Source: JBDRRP01 sp964446485
GTDB taxonomy: Bacteria; Desulfobacterota; Desulfobacteria; Desulfobacterales; JBDRRP01
Direction: 5' to 3'
NCBI GenBank assembly: GCA_964446485.1
Contig: CAYUOU010000045.1
Location: 1 to 33,213 of the forward strand
Length of the DNA stretch: 33,213 nt
Shown: positions 8,454 to 17,822 of the stretch, piece after piece
Layout: each line of letters opens with the position of its first letter
Position numbering within the stretch: the stretch's first letter is position 1
Position numbers and translations under genes: made by a program
Notes under the pieces: generated by a model
Databases searched by the model: none
The model's input: the letters and a program-made list of their open reading frames with translations, nothing else
What the model was told of the DNA's origin: nothing

Positions 8454-10121
8454 TTGAAAACCGGACGCAACGCACCCTGCCCCTGCGGCAGCGGTAAAAA
8501 GTACAAAAAGTGCTGCTTGCGGAAAACGGCTCCGCCTGTGGATCTTTTGTGGCGGCGACTGGGCGAGGCCCACGACCGCCTTGCCAAGGACTTGATGGCA
8601 TTTGTCGAGGCGCGCATCTCTCCTGTCGCGCTGATTCTCGGGGTGAACGAATTTCTGGGTGGGTACGACCTGGGCGACCTGGAGACTTTGTTCGGCCTGC
8701 TTGAAAACCAGGAGGAACTGTTTTGGCCCTGGTTTTTCTACAGCTGGTATTACGAGCCCGATATGCATCCCGGCATGCCCGATATCGATATCGACACGCC
8801 GATTGCGGAGATGTATGCCGATGCCCATCCGGATCGGCTCGACTCCCTTCAGCGGCGGTTGATCGAAAATACCATGGACGCGCCCCATAGTTTCTGGGAG
8901 GTGATCGACGCCACCCCTGGGCACGGCATGCGCATGACGGACCTGCTCACCGGCGACACGGCCGATATCATGGAGCGGCTCGCCTCTTCATCGCTCAACC
9001 CAGGCGACATCCTGTTGTGCAGGGTCGTGCGGTTCGATCATGTGGCGATGATGATGGGCTGCTCTCAGATCGCCATCCCTGCGACACACAAGAAAGAGAT
9101 TCTGAAGTTTCGAGCGTCGCTCGGCGACGATTCCCACTACCTCGATGAAGATTTCGTGTGGGACGCCGAGGAGCAGGTTTTTGCTTGCTATCGAAAAATT
9201 TATCGCCTGTTGAAGGGGCCTCCCGAAATCACCAACACCGATGAAGACCCTCTATCCTTCTTGAATGCGGACCCTGAGGATGTGAGGCATGACCCGGGTC
9301 TGAGGCAGGAGGTGGCTTATTTGCTCAAGGACTACTGGCGCGAGTGGATGGACATGCCGCTGTCATCGCTCTCGGGGCTGACGCCGCGCCAAGCTGCCGA
9401 GAGAACGGGGGGCAGGGCCATTCTCAAGGACCTGTTGTCTGCGGCGGAAGCACGACAAGCCTACAGGGCGATCGCAAATTCGCTGGACGACGACCCGATT
9501 ACCATGGTGCGCCGCCGGTTGGGACTGGAGGTCGCGCCGGAAATCGCCTCCCTCGGCAAGGAAGATCGAGAGTCGACCGCGGGTGCGGCCATTCGGGGAT
9601 TGCTGGTAGATTTCTGCGGCCGGTTCTTCACCTATGAGGTCACGACCCTGGTGTTCAGGCTCTGTGATCGTCTGGATGTCGGCACCGAATTCTCCCTGGG
9701 CCGGGGGAGACCGGAGATTTGGGCGGCATCCATGGTCACCACCATCGCCCAGATGAACGACGTTTCCCATCCCTGCGACCCCGTCTGCATTACCGCCCCC
9801 CTCATAAACGACTTTTTTGGTACCAAACCCTCCACCGTGCGAAACAAAGCACGGCTGATTCGTGAATCCCTCGGCATCGGCATCGGCCATCCCGATTACT
9901 GCACCCAGGACGTCGTCGGTGCGTTCACCTTCATCGAGACCCCAGAGGGCTTCATCAGGCCAAAGAAGATGGCGCCAGAATACTGGCCTAGCGACCTCCC
10001 CGCCGCGGCAATGAAAAAGCCCCGCATCGAACCGGTGCAAAGAGATCGGGAATTCCGGCACAAAGAACAGCCGGCAAACCAAGCCGTGGATGACAAGCAG
10101 TTGTCGCTGTTCGACGATTGA
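8454..10121 (+). CDS. SEC-C zinc-motif protein with C-terminal beta-clamp-binding motif
   Basis: The start is TTG 8454, directly after an in-frame TGA and behind a GGTGGGG ribosome-binding site at 8441-8447. It gives an N-terminus MKTGRNAPCPCGSGKKYKKCC, which is a complete SEC-C zinc-binding motif (CxCxSG...KYKxCC). The rest of the 555 residues is acidic and mostly helical and does not match a family I know. A segment around residues 300-330 (GLTPRQAAERTGGRAILKDLLSAAEAR) resembles the short helical module that follows SEC-C domains in other hypothetical proteins. The last residues, KQLSLFDD, match the sliding-clamp-binding pentapeptide. An association with the replication machinery is inferred from this motif only. 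Confidence 0.82.
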   Translation: MKTGRNAPCPCGSGKKYKKCCLRKTAPPVDLLWRRLGEAHDRLAKDLMAFVEARISPVALILGVNEFLGGYDLGDLETLFGLLENQEELFWPWFFYSWYYEPDMHPGMPDIDIDTPIAEMYADAHPDRLDSLQRRLIENTMDAPHSFWEVIDATPGHGMRMTDLLTGDTADIMERLASSSLNPGDILLCRVVRFDHVAMMMGCSQIAIPATHKKEILKFRASLGDDSHYLDEDFVWDAEEQVFACYRKIYRLLKGPPEITNTDEDPLSFLNADPEDVRHDPGLRQEVAYLLKDYWREWMDMPLSSLSGLTPRQAAERTGGRAILKDLLSAAEARQAYRAIANSLDDDPITMVRRRLGLEVAPEIASLGKEDRESTAGAAIRGLLVDFCGRFFTYEVTTLVFRLCDRLDVGTEFSLGRGRPEIWAASMVTTIAQMNDVSHPCDPVCITAPLINDFFGTKPSTVRNKARLIRESLGIGIGHPDYCTQDVVGAFTFIETPEGFIRPKKMAPEYWPSDLPAAAMKKPRIEPVQRDREFRHKEQPANQAVDDKQLSLFDD

Positions 10122-10179
10122 CAATAAGGGTTGCATCCTTGCCGTTTCCTATGTAGAAGTCCCCCCATCGTTAGCCCTG

Positions 10180-10212
10180 ATGCCGTCCGGGTGAGGCCCG
10201 ACGGCATTTTTT
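10180..10212 (+). terminator. Intrinsic terminator after the SEC-C gene
   Basis: An ATGCCGTC-CGGG arm pairs with CCCG-ACGGCAT (one bulged C), followed by six T at 10207-10212. It lies 59 nt downstream of the SEC-C gene stop and would end that transcript. Confidence 0.8.
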
Positions 10213-10231
10213 AGTCAGTTTGCAGGCACTG

Positions 10232-10272
10232 CCACCGACGGCGAATCGACAACCGCCATCGGTGGTTTTTTT
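10232..10272 (+). terminator. Terminator-like hairpin in the immediate leader of the DEAD-box helicase gene
   Basis: CCACCGA (10232-10238) pairs with TCGGTGG (10259-10265), with an inner GGCG/CGCC extension after one mismatch, and seven T follow at 10266-10272. The helicase ATG is only 16 nt beyond the T run, with the ribosome-binding sequence GAGGT in between. No promoter can fit after the hairpin, so it must lie in the helicase mRNA leader or act as a second terminator for upstream transcription. It may be an attenuator. Confidence 0.65.
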
Positions 10273-10287
10273 ACGAGGTAAAAGAAC

Positions 10288-11988
10288 ATGTCATTTGAAG
10301 CCTTGGGATTAACAACCGAACTATTGCGAGCCGCCGCCGAACTGGGGTTCACCCTGCCCACGGCGATTCAGGCGGCGGCCATTCCGGAACTGCTAAAAGA
10401 CCGTACTGATGTGATCGGCCGGGCCCAGACCGGTACCGGTAAGACGGCCGCTTTCGGGTTTCCGTTGATCCAGCGTATCGATCCCGACAGCCGCCGACCT
10501 CAGGCCGTGGTATTGAGCCCCACCCGGGAGTTGTGTCTTCAGATCGCCGGAGATGTTTCCACCTATGCGAAACACATTCACGGCATCCGGTGCGCCGCCA
10601 TTTACGGCGGTGCCAGTATGGCCGATCAAATACGCCGGCTCAAGGCCGGGGCACAAGTATTGGTGGCCACCCCCGGACGTCTGCTGGATCTCATGCGGCG
10701 CCGGGTCGTTGACGTACACGGGGTGTCGCTGGTGGTGCTGGATGAAGCCGACGAAATGCTCAACATGGGATTCAAGGAAGAACTCGATGGCATACTGACC
10801 CAACTTCCCGCGTCCCGACGGACGTGGCTCTTTTCGGCCACCATGCCTTCCGGGGTGGGTGTCATTGCCAGAGACTACCTGAACGACCCGGTCACGATCT
10901 CGGGCGGAGACACGGGGCGAAGCCTTTCGACCCTTTCCCATACCTGTCACGTGGTGCGCCATCCCCAGCGTTACACGGCGCTTAAACGGCTCGTCGACAG
11001 TCTTCCGGAGATGTTTGGGCTGGTGTTTTGCCGCACGCGAAAAGACACGCAAACCGTTGCCGATGCCCTGGTCGCCGACGGGTGTCCCGCCGCGGCCCTT
11101 CACGGAGATCTTTCCCAGGGGCAGCGGGACGCGGTGATGCGTCAGTTCCGCCGATCAACCGTTCGGATTATGGTCGCCACCGATGTCGCCGCCAGAGGGC
11201 TCGATGTGAATGACATCACCCACGTCATACACTACGATCTGCCGGGGGATGCCGAAGCGTACACCCACCGCAGTGGGCGGACGGCCCGGGCCGGCAAGAC
11301 CGGTGCCTCCGTGGTCATCGCCACGCGCAACGAAATGGGGCGCCTGCGGCTGTTTGAAAAACAGCTTCGCATCACGTTCTCCGTTGACAAACTTCCCAGC
11401 GGCACTGCGGTGCGTCGTCGGCAGATCGATGCGCTCGCCGAACGCATCAAGTCAGCCGGAGCAGCGACCCGCATGGGTGAAGAAGATCTGGGCACCCTCC
11501 GCGACGCCCTCGGCGACCTCGATCGGGACACCTTGATACAGGCACTGGTTCCCGGCGAAATCCGTAAAATGCTTGCCGACAGCCGAAACGCCGAGAATCT
11601 CGACGTCAGCCCCAAACCCGTGGGCAAGACCGCAGCGGTGAAGCGGCAGTTGAAAGGAACGCCAACCCGGCGGTTTATCATTGACGTGGGCAGAGCGGAC
11701 CGGATCAACGAGGGGGCGATCCTGCGGCTGGTCTGTGAGCAGGCCGGCATCCGATCCAACCGGGTCGGCACCATCGATTTGAAACCTTCCCACTGCATTG
11801 TGGAGGTGGACCAGCGGGCGGCCAAAAGCGTACGCAACGGGGTGCGAAATGTGACCCTGGACGGCCGGCCGGTGAATCTGAAAGAGTATCACGGAGGCAA
11901 TCCGTCGATGGGAAGCCGGAAGCAATCGCACCCCGCCAAGAGAAGCCCGCAGACGGCACCCCGCCGGCGGCAGGGCCAGGCGGCTTGA
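10288..11988 (+). CDS. deaD: DEAD-box ATP-dependent RNA helicase (DeaD/CsdA type)
   Basis: The 566-residue protein has the full DEAD-box set: Q motif around FTLPTAIQ (residues 21-28), motif I AQTGTGKT (46-53), PTRELCLQ, VATPGRLLDL, DEAD (152-155), SAT (183-185), ATDVAARGLDV and HRSGRTARAGK. The C-terminal region (about 440-520) matches the DbpA-type RNA-binding RRM-like domain, with RRFIIDVGRADRI and AGIRSNRVGTIDL, and is followed by a short basic tail. Family knowledge: such proteins remodel structured RNA in ribosome assembly and mRNA decay, often under cold stress. It is somewhat shorter than E. coli DeaD. It is monocistronic, with a terminator-like hairpin in its leader. Confidence 0.93.
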   Translation: MSFEALGLTTELLRAAAELGFTLPTAIQAAAIPELLKDRTDVIGRAQTGTGKTAAFGFPLIQRIDPDSRRPQAVVLSPTRELCLQIAGDVSTYAKHIHGIRCAAIYGGASMADQIRRLKAGAQVLVATPGRLLDLMRRRVVDVHGVSLVVLDEADEMLNMGFKEELDGILTQLPASRRTWLFSATMPSGVGVIARDYLNDPVTISGGDTGRSLSTLSHTCHVVRHPQRYTALKRLVDSLPEMFGLVFCRTRKDTQTVADALVADGCPAAALHGDLSQGQRDAVMRQFRRSTVRIMVATDVAARGLDVNDITHVIHYDLPGDAEAYTHRSGRTARAGKTGASVVIATRNEMGRLRLFEKQLRITFSVDKLPSGTAVRRRQIDALAERIKSAGAATRMGEEDLGTLRDALGDLDRDTLIQALVPGEIRKMLADSRNAENLDVSPKPVGKTAAVKRQLKGTPTRRFIIDVGRADRINEGAILRLVCEQAGIRSNRVGTIDLKPSHCIVEVDQRAAKSVRNGVRNVTLDGRPVNLKEYHGGNPSMGSRKQSHPAKRSPQTAPRRRQGQAA

Positions 11989-12086
11989 ACGGACCCCAAC
12001 GTTGCATAAACAAAATGGCATCTAAATCCCCAACCCTTTGAATTCACAGGCGGTAACGTCTGGAAACATAAGGTATTTATTCCTTC

Positions 12087-12725
12087 ATGTACGCCCCCTC
12101 ATTCTTTCACTTGCTGAACCCCTACCTTTTGGTGAGTCGGGACCCGGTGACGCGGCTGGAAGACCTGGAGGGGAAAAAGATTCGCACCTGGGGAGAAGAC
12201 ATGCCCCGCCTGGTGCAGGCCGCCGGCGGGGTGCCAAAGACCATCTTTCTGCCGGAGCTCTACGAGAATCTTCAGCGTGGCGTTATCGACGGGGCACCCT
12301 TTTCGCTGGATCTCATGGTGACTTATCGTATTTACGAAGTCGCCCGGCATATCACCGAAGTGGTGCTGTGGGAAGGTCCCGCCTGGGGCGTGTGGATCGG
12401 CGAACGAACCTGGGACGGTCTCAAAGACAGCCATCGGCGGGTGCTCGCGGAGGCAGCCGAAAAGGCGCGGGCGCGGGAGCTGGCGCTAACTACGCAAGCG
12501 GCCGAAGACGCCCGCACCATGTTACTGAGCAAAGGCGTCAGCTTCCATTCGTTTCCGGCTACCGAACTGGCCCGGTGGCAGCAGGCCAATCCTGATTTTT
12601 TTGAAGATTGGATCGTCAAGATGGCCGCGCGCGGTCAGGCTGATGCGGCCCGGGACACCGTTCGATCAGATCGTTGCCCCCGGCTGACGGAGGTTGAAAC
12701 ATGGAGCCTGCACACATGGGGTTAA
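12087..12725 (+). pseudogene. TRAP transporter solute-binding protein, 5'-truncated (DctP family)
   Basis: The frame encodes the C-terminal two thirds of a DctP-type periplasmic binding protein: RLEDLEGKKIRTWGEDMPRLVQAAGGVP, LPELYENLQRGVIDGAPFS and LWEGPAWGVWIGERTWDGL correspond to the conserved ligand-binding core. Intact members are about 330 residues with an export signal. Here only 212 residues remain, there is no signal peptide, and a TAA at 12069-12071 closes the frame upstream. The last codons overlap the permease gene. The start used is ATG 12087 and has no convincing ribosome-binding site. I interpret it as a non-functional remnant. Confidence 0.7.
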
Positions 12726-13642
12726 TGGCAGCCGCCGGCTTACTGCTTCTCCTTGCCGCCGGGGTGCCCGTGGCCGTCTCGCTGGGGCTCACCGGATTGG
12801 GCGGTTTGTGGTGGGTTGCCGGGCCGCGCTTTGCCTTGTCTATGGCACAGACCCTGCCCTATGCCGTGGTGGCCAAATATGCCTGGGCGGTGTTGCCGCT
12901 TTTCGTGCTTATGGGCAGTCTCGCCGCCGCATCCGGCATCACCATGGACCTATTCCGGGCGGCCAACCTGTGGTTGAGCCGGCTCCGTGGGGGGCTATAC
13001 CTGGCCGTCATTGCCGGTTCGGCGGGGTTTGCCGCCGCATCGGGAAGCACCGTGGTCAATGCCGTGGTGTTTACCCGTCTGGCATTGCCGGAAATGATCC
13101 GCCACGGGTACTCCCGTTCGCTGTCACTGGGGTGCATCTGCGCCGCGGGCACATTCGCCGCCATGATACCGCCCAGCCTCACCATGGTGATCTATGCCAT
13201 CATCGTCGGGGGGCTCTTCTTCTCCCGGTTTCTCGTGGTGGCAGGGGCAGTGGACGCTTTTGCCAACACGGTGAGCGGTTTTATTCATTCGGCAGGCGGC
13301 GTGCTGGTGGTGTTCAGTCTCATGTACATCGTTCTGGGATGCTTTCTGGACACGGCTTCCATGATGGTCATCACCCTGCCTTTTGTTTTTCCGGTGGTGA
13401 CCGCCTACGGCATCGACCCCATCTGGTTCGGCATCATCTTTGTCAAGGTGATCGAAATTTCCGTCATCACACCGCCGGTGGGGCTCAATCTCTACGCAGT
13501 GATGAGTGCGGCGGGAAAGGATGCCGCATTCGGAGACCTCGCCAAGGGCGTTGTCCCCTTTCTGGCGGTGGATCTGGTGACCTTGGCGCTCCTGGTGGTC
13601 TTTCCCGAGTTGTCTCTGTGGCTGCCGGGATTGATGGGGTAG
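12701..13642 (+). pseudogene. TRAP transporter large permease with apparent internal deletion (DctM family)
   Basis: The 313-residue membrane protein begins at ATG 12701 behind ACGGAGG. Its N-terminal half is a normal DctM start (VLPLFVLMGSLAAASGI, AASGSTVVNAVVF, GTFAAMIPPSLTMVIYAII) and its C-terminal part a normal end (FLDTASMMVITLPFVFPVV, GIDPIWFGIIFVKVIEISVITPPVGLNL). DctM proteins are usually about 425-430 residues. The central segment, normally about 110 residues and including the TPTEA region, is absent at the join YAII/VGGLFFSRFL. The small DctQ subunit gene is also missing between the binding protein and this gene. The frame is open, so a shortened protein could be made, but TRAP transport is unlikely. 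Confidence 0.65.
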
Positions 13643-14690
13643 GGGGTGGCTCTGGAGGCAGGATTTTGCATACACCTTCACCCGCAATGACCTCGAGGGA
13701 CCGGTGGCGGACCTGTGGGCCTTCATGTCCCGCACGGCCGGCATCCGCCCCGGCGATCGGGTGCTGTTTGCCAATGCATTGGGCGTATACGCCACCAGCA
13801 TGCTGCTCTGGGGCATCCGTCGGGCCGGGGCGCTGCCCATCGATGTGGACGTCCGGGGCGGGAGCGCCGCCGTCCTATCATTCGGCGCACTGACACGGCC
13901 GGTATCTTTGGCAACGACACCCTCACTGGCAGAATACCTGATCCTAAAGGCGCCGGAAGTCCTGGGCCGTGACGTGGGGACGCTGGGCCTATCCTCCTTG
14001 CTGCTCTGCGGCGAACCCGGGCCGGGTATCCCAGAGGTGAAAAAAGGGCTGGAACTGGCCTATGGTGCTCGGGTTTTCGATTATTGGGCACCCGGCGGCC
14101 TGGGATTCGGCGTGTCCTGCGACGCTGACGCCTATTACGGCCTTCACTGTTTTGCACCGTACTACAATCTCTATCAGGACGATCTTGTGGACCCGGTCAC
14201 CAAAACACCCATCGACATCGTCGACGGCGCCATCGGCGAGGCGGTGCACACATCTTTGGAGCGAGAGGCCAGCCCGGTGGTGCGCTACGCTTATGGCGAC
14301 ATCGTCCAGGTGTTCACCACGCCATGCCCCAACTGCGGATTTACCGGTAAGCGGCTCAAGTTTGTGGGTCGCACCGACGACATGCTCATCGTGAAGGCCA
14401 CCAATGTCTACCCGGCCGCTATCCGGGAACTGGTGAACGGGTTCCGGCCCCGCGTGACCGGCGCGATGCGTGTGGTACTGACGTCACCGCCGCCGCGGGT
14501 GGTGCCGCCGCTGAAAGTAAAGGTGGAATATGCCAGCGGCCTGTCGGACGGTGTCGCCCAAGTGGTGGGAGAGGAGATTCGTGACGCCTGCCGACGCCGT
14601 TTGAAGGTGACCCCCGAACTGATCATGGTGCCCGCCGGCTCTCTGAAGAGATCCCGCAGGAAGACCCCCTTGGTCGAGAAGTGCTACTAA
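13635..14690 (+). pseudogene. Phenylacetate-CoA ligase-like AMP-forming enzyme, N-terminally truncated
   Basis: Homology begins right after the permease stop with FAYTFTRNDLEG, before any start codon; the first in-frame start is GTG 13704. The rest reads as a PaaK-family adenylate-forming ligase: GIRPGDRVLFANALGVYATSMLLWG, SLLLCGEPGPG, a CxxC-containing core (TPCPNCGFTGKRLKFVGRTDDMLIVKATNVYP) and a C-terminal lid ending LKRSRRKTPLVEKCY. Family members are about 430 residues and have an N-terminal Ser/Thr/Gly-rich P-loop (SSGTTG type). That part, roughly 100 residues, is missing. Without the phosphate-binding loop it should not adenylate a carboxylate. It is the third damaged gene in a row. 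Confidence 0.65.
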
Positions 14691-14692
14691 TC

Positions 14693-14763
14693 GGCAGATG
14701 GATGGAGATCACGTTGATGTGGAAGTAGCGGTTCTCCCGGAACGGTTTTTTCGAAATCACGAT
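14693..14763 (-). pseudogene. Short remnant of a sigma-54 activator AAA+ domain
   Basis: On the minus strand this stretch translates as ISKKPFRENRYFHINVISIHLP. It closely matches ISKKLFREDLYFRINVIPIHLP in the intact regulator encoded at 21257-22645, and the DNA is visibly similar too. Nothing before or after it continues the domain, so it is a relic. It sits at the end of the degraded TRAP/ligase block, which may once have had its own sigma-54 regulator. The remaining 210 bases up to the kinase gene show nothing I can name. Confidence 0.6.
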
Positions 14764-14974
14764 GCCATTTTGTTTGCCCTCCGGTTTTTGCAACGTTGGG
14801 CCGGGTGAAAAGTATAGATGCATCATTGCGTGGTTGCCCAGGGCCTGTTGGCGGATCAGGAGCAGACTTGTGCGCTCTCCCTGAGACGAAGCTGCAAATT
14901 GTTCAACGCAAAAATGCAACTATCCAAACACCAAAAGAAGCTATCAAGCGGAATTACGGTGAGTCGGAGTAATC

Positions 14975-17164
14975 ATGAACAGCATGAGACAATACTTTCA
15001 GGACAAACCGATTCGTTTCAAGATGTTTTTTACATACGCGTTCATCGTAACGACGGCGGTAACGCTTGTCGGCCTTGGCGTCTATTATCAGGTCACGAAA
15101 AGCATTGAAAAAAACATTGAAAACGAACTGTCCAATGCGACAGCCTCCATTTTGAACATGGTCGAGACAACGGCCCAGTCATCCATCAGGAATTACCTGA
15201 GATCCGTAGCCGAGAAAAATCTTGAGATCGTTTCCAGGTACCACTCGGATGTCAAGAACGGCTACACGACCGAGGGCGAGTCCAAAATCCGTCTTCGAGA
15301 GATTCTTTTCAGCCAGACCATCGGTACAACCGGCTACATATACTGCATAGACTCGAACGGAACCGCCGTCGTGCATCCCAACGCTTCGGTTGAAGGGGTC
15401 AATTTCGCCCATTTCGATTTCATCAAGGACCAGATGCTGCGCAAGGAAGGTTATCTCGAATACGAATGGCGCAATCCCGGGGAATCGGCGGCGCAGCCGA
15501 AAGCCCTGTACATGACGTATTTCGAGCCCTGGGACTGGATTATATCCGTCTCCTCCTATCGCTCAGAATTCAAACAGCTTATCAATATATCCGACTTTAC
15601 GGAGAGCATTCTTTCCCTTCGTTTCGGAGCGACCGGCTACAGCTATGTGATCGACAGCCGTGGAAATGTTGTCGTTCACCCGCTGCTGACCGGAAACTTA
15701 TTGGACGCCAAGGACGCCAAGGGCAATTATCTGGTGCGCCACCAGATTGAAACCAAAAACGGCAAGCTCGTCTATTCCTGGAGGAACCCTGGAGAAACAC
15801 GATATCGCGATAAAATTGTCATCTACAATTATATTCCCGAATACGATTGGATCGTCGCTTCTACAGGCTATCTGGAAGAGTTTTACGCCCCCTTGAAATC
15901 GGTGAGGAATATTGTTGTGGCGACGGTCGGGGTCATTGTTTTGCTGGTTCTCCCGGCCACTTTTACCATAGCCGGCAATATCACGCGTCCGCTTCGGCAG
16001 CTGGAAAGAACCTTGTCCCAGACCGGCAAAAACAATTTTTCGGGCCGCATGAACATAGAGGCGAGAGATGAAATCGGGAACCTCGGGGAATATTTCAATC
16101 AATTCATGGAGCGCCTCGAAAATGAAATTTCGGAGCGTCGTCGCACAGAAGAATTGTTTTCAAAGGCATTTCGTGCGAGTCCCAGCGGGTTTTTTATCGC
16201 GGGGCTGGCCGACAATCGGCTCATCGATGCCAACAGCAGCTTTCTTGACAGTATTGGCCGTCGCCGTGAAGATGTCGTCGGAAAAACGTTGACCGAACTG
16301 TCATTGTTTCAGCCGCCCGTCAGTTTTACTCAGATGATCGCCATATTGCGCCAGGACGGCAGTATCCGGGACCTGGAGGTGGTCTTGATAAGCAATTCAA
16401 GGGAAAAACGGCTGGGCATCATCAATGCCGAGGTGGTCCACATATGGGACCAGCGGTGCGCATTGTGTACGATGGCGGATATCACCGCAACCCGGCAATT
16501 GGAGAACGAAATCATCGATATCAGCGAAAGGGAACGTCTCCAATTGGGGGAGTACCTTCATGACGATTTGTGCTCCCATCTACTGGGGGTTGAGGTGATG
16601 CAAAAAGTGCTTCGACAAAAACTGTCCAAACAAGGATACGATGATTTGGCGGCTGTCGATAATGTTCGCGATCTAGTGAGGGATGCCATTGAAAAAGCAA
16701 GGCGGATTTCCCGAGGCCTCTGTCCGACACATATCGCCGGGCGGAACCTGGAGTTGGCGCTCGATGAACTGTGCAGGGATATTGAAACCATTTACGATGT
16801 CTCATGCCGACTCAAGCATGACGGCGGCACCTTCTTGCTTGAACCGTCCACGGCGACCCATATATATTACATTGCGCGTGAGGCTGCCTACAACGCAGTC
16901 AAACACGGGCGTGCGAAAAACATCAACCTTGAGGTCACCCGGGACCAAGCATTGGGGTCTTTGGCTATTATTGATGACGGCGGCGGGCTGCCCGCTACGC
17001 TATCTACAAATGGCATGGGAATTCGAATCATGAACTACCGGGCAAAACGGATCGGGGCCGCGTTATCGGTCCAGCGGTTGGATGACGCCGGGACCCGCGT
17101 TACACTGCACTTCAAGATAAACCCCATCGATGAGACCACCGCCGATGACATCTCCGCCGAATAA
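14975..17164 (+). CDS. Membrane sensor histidine kinase: double Cache, HAMP, PAS, HisKA_3
   Basis: The 729-residue protein has a membrane segment at about 17-40 and a large periplasmic region with two related Cache-like units. Each unit contains (G/A)TTGY-type and VVHP signatures and a closing W-DWI motif (IGTTGYIYCIDSNG; FGATGYSYVIDSRG). A second membrane segment lies at about 310-335, then HAMP (TRPLRQLERTL), a PAS domain (FRASPSGFFIAGLADNRLIDAN), a HisKA_3 dimerisation box with the likely phospho-acceptor His529 (GEYLHDDLCSHLLG), and an HATPase with EAAYNAVKHG and DDGGG motifs. It is a NarX-like kinase that probably senses a small periplasmic ligand, plausibly an organic acid given the permease and acyl-CoA ligase downstream. 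A second start at 14984 is possible. Confidence 0.9.
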   Translation: MNSMRQYFQDKPIRFKMFFTYAFIVTTAVTLVGLGVYYQVTKSIEKNIENELSNATASILNMVETTAQSSIRNYLRSVAEKNLEIVSRYHSDVKNGYTTEGESKIRLREILFSQTIGTTGYIYCIDSNGTAVVHPNASVEGVNFAHFDFIKDQMLRKEGYLEYEWRNPGESAAQPKALYMTYFEPWDWIISVSSYRSEFKQLINISDFTESILSLRFGATGYSYVIDSRGNVVVHPLLTGNLLDAKDAKGNYLVRHQIETKNGKLVYSWRNPGETRYRDKIVIYNYIPEYDWIVASTGYLEEFYAPLKSVRNIVVATVGVIVLLVLPATFTIAGNITRPLRQLERTLSQTGKNNFSGRMNIEARDEIGNLGEYFNQFMERLENEISERRRTEELFSKAFRASPSGFFIAGLADNRLIDANSSFLDSIGRRREDVVGKTLTELSLFQPPVSFTQMIAILRQDGSIRDLEVVLISNSREKRLGIINAEVVHIWDQRCALCTMADITATRQLENEIIDISERERLQLGEYLHDDLCSHLLGVEVMQKVLRQKLSKQGYDDLAAVDNVRDLVRDAIEKARRISRGLCPTHIAGRNLELALDELCRDIETIYDVSCRLKHDGGTFLLEPSTATHIYYIAREAAYNAVKHGRAKNINLEVTRDQALGSLAIIDDGGGLPATLSTNGMGIRIMNYRAKRIGAALSVQRLDDAGTRVTLHFKINPIDETTADDISAE

Positions 17165-17822
17165 ACCGATTGAAGTCAAAAAAATCCTCATTGTCGAGGA
17201 CCACCCGATATTCCGGATGGGGCTTGCCGATCTGATCGAACACGAAGAAGATCTCTCCGTATGTGGCTTTGCCGAGGACGTCAACAGTGCACGCAGTGCG
17301 CTCGCCACGCTGTCCCCGGATCTGGTCATTCTGGACCTTGCCTTGAAGTCCAGCATTGGGTTGGACCTGCTTCGCGAAATCACCGCCGAACGCTTGCAAC
17401 TGCCGGTGCTGGTGCTCTCGATGCATGACGAGGAGGTTTACGCCGAACGCTGCCTTCACGCAGGGGCCCGCGGTTACATCAACAAGAAAGAAGCCTCCGA
17501 ATCGGTTATCACTGCGATCAAACAGATTTTAGCCGGCGATGTCTTTCTCAGTCAGAAGATGACGGCGGCCATTCTCAACAAATTCCAGAAACGGCCCAAC
17601 GGCATTCCCGAATCACCGCTGAAGTCTCTCACCGCCAGGGAACTCGAAGTGTTCCAGCTTATCGGAAAGGGTATGGTGCCTGCATCCATCGCAAAGCGCC
17701 TTCATCTCAGCCCGAAGACCATTTACGCCCATACCGAACGCATCAAAGACAAATTGGGTATCGCCCATTCTTCCGAACTGGTGCGGTACGCCGCGCTGTG
17801 GGTCGAGCGCGAAAGTCTGTGA
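17130..17822 (+). CDS. NarL/FixJ-type response regulator
   Basis: This gene overlaps the kinase gene by 35 nt, or by 20 nt if ATG 17145 is used, so the two form a cognate pair. The receiver domain carries the acidic pocket ED (about residues 23-24), the phospho-acceptor Asp69 in LVILDLALKS, and a conserved Lys in GYINKKEAS. The C-terminus is a LuxR-type helix-turn-helix, SLTARELEVFQLIGKGMVPASIAKRLHLSPKTIYAHTERI. Family knowledge: phosphorylation leads to dimerisation and DNA binding. The likely target is the permease/acyl-CoA synthetase promoter just downstream, but I saw no clear binding repeat there. Confidence 0.92.
   Translation: MRPPPMTSPPNKPIEVKKILIVEDHPIFRMGLADLIEHEEDLSVCGFAEDVNSARSALATLSPDLVILDLALKSSIGLDLLREITAERLQLPVLVLSMHDEEVYAERCLHAGARGYINKKEASESVITAIKQILAGDVFLSQKMTAAILNKFQKRPNGIPESPLKSLTARELEVFQLIGKGMVPASIAKRLHLSPKTIYAHTERIKDKLGIAHSSELVRYAALWVERESL

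Noticed and set aside
10118..10145. TTGACA at the end of the SEC-C gene as a promoter for deaD
   Set aside because: No acceptable -10 element lies 16-18 bp downstream, and a strong terminator follows before deaD.
12694..13893. Long 399-codon open frame overlapping the DctM and ligase genes
   Set aside because: It is Gly/Arg/His-rich with no domain pattern, while the other frame encodes recognisable DctM membrane segments. It is a high-GC shadow frame.
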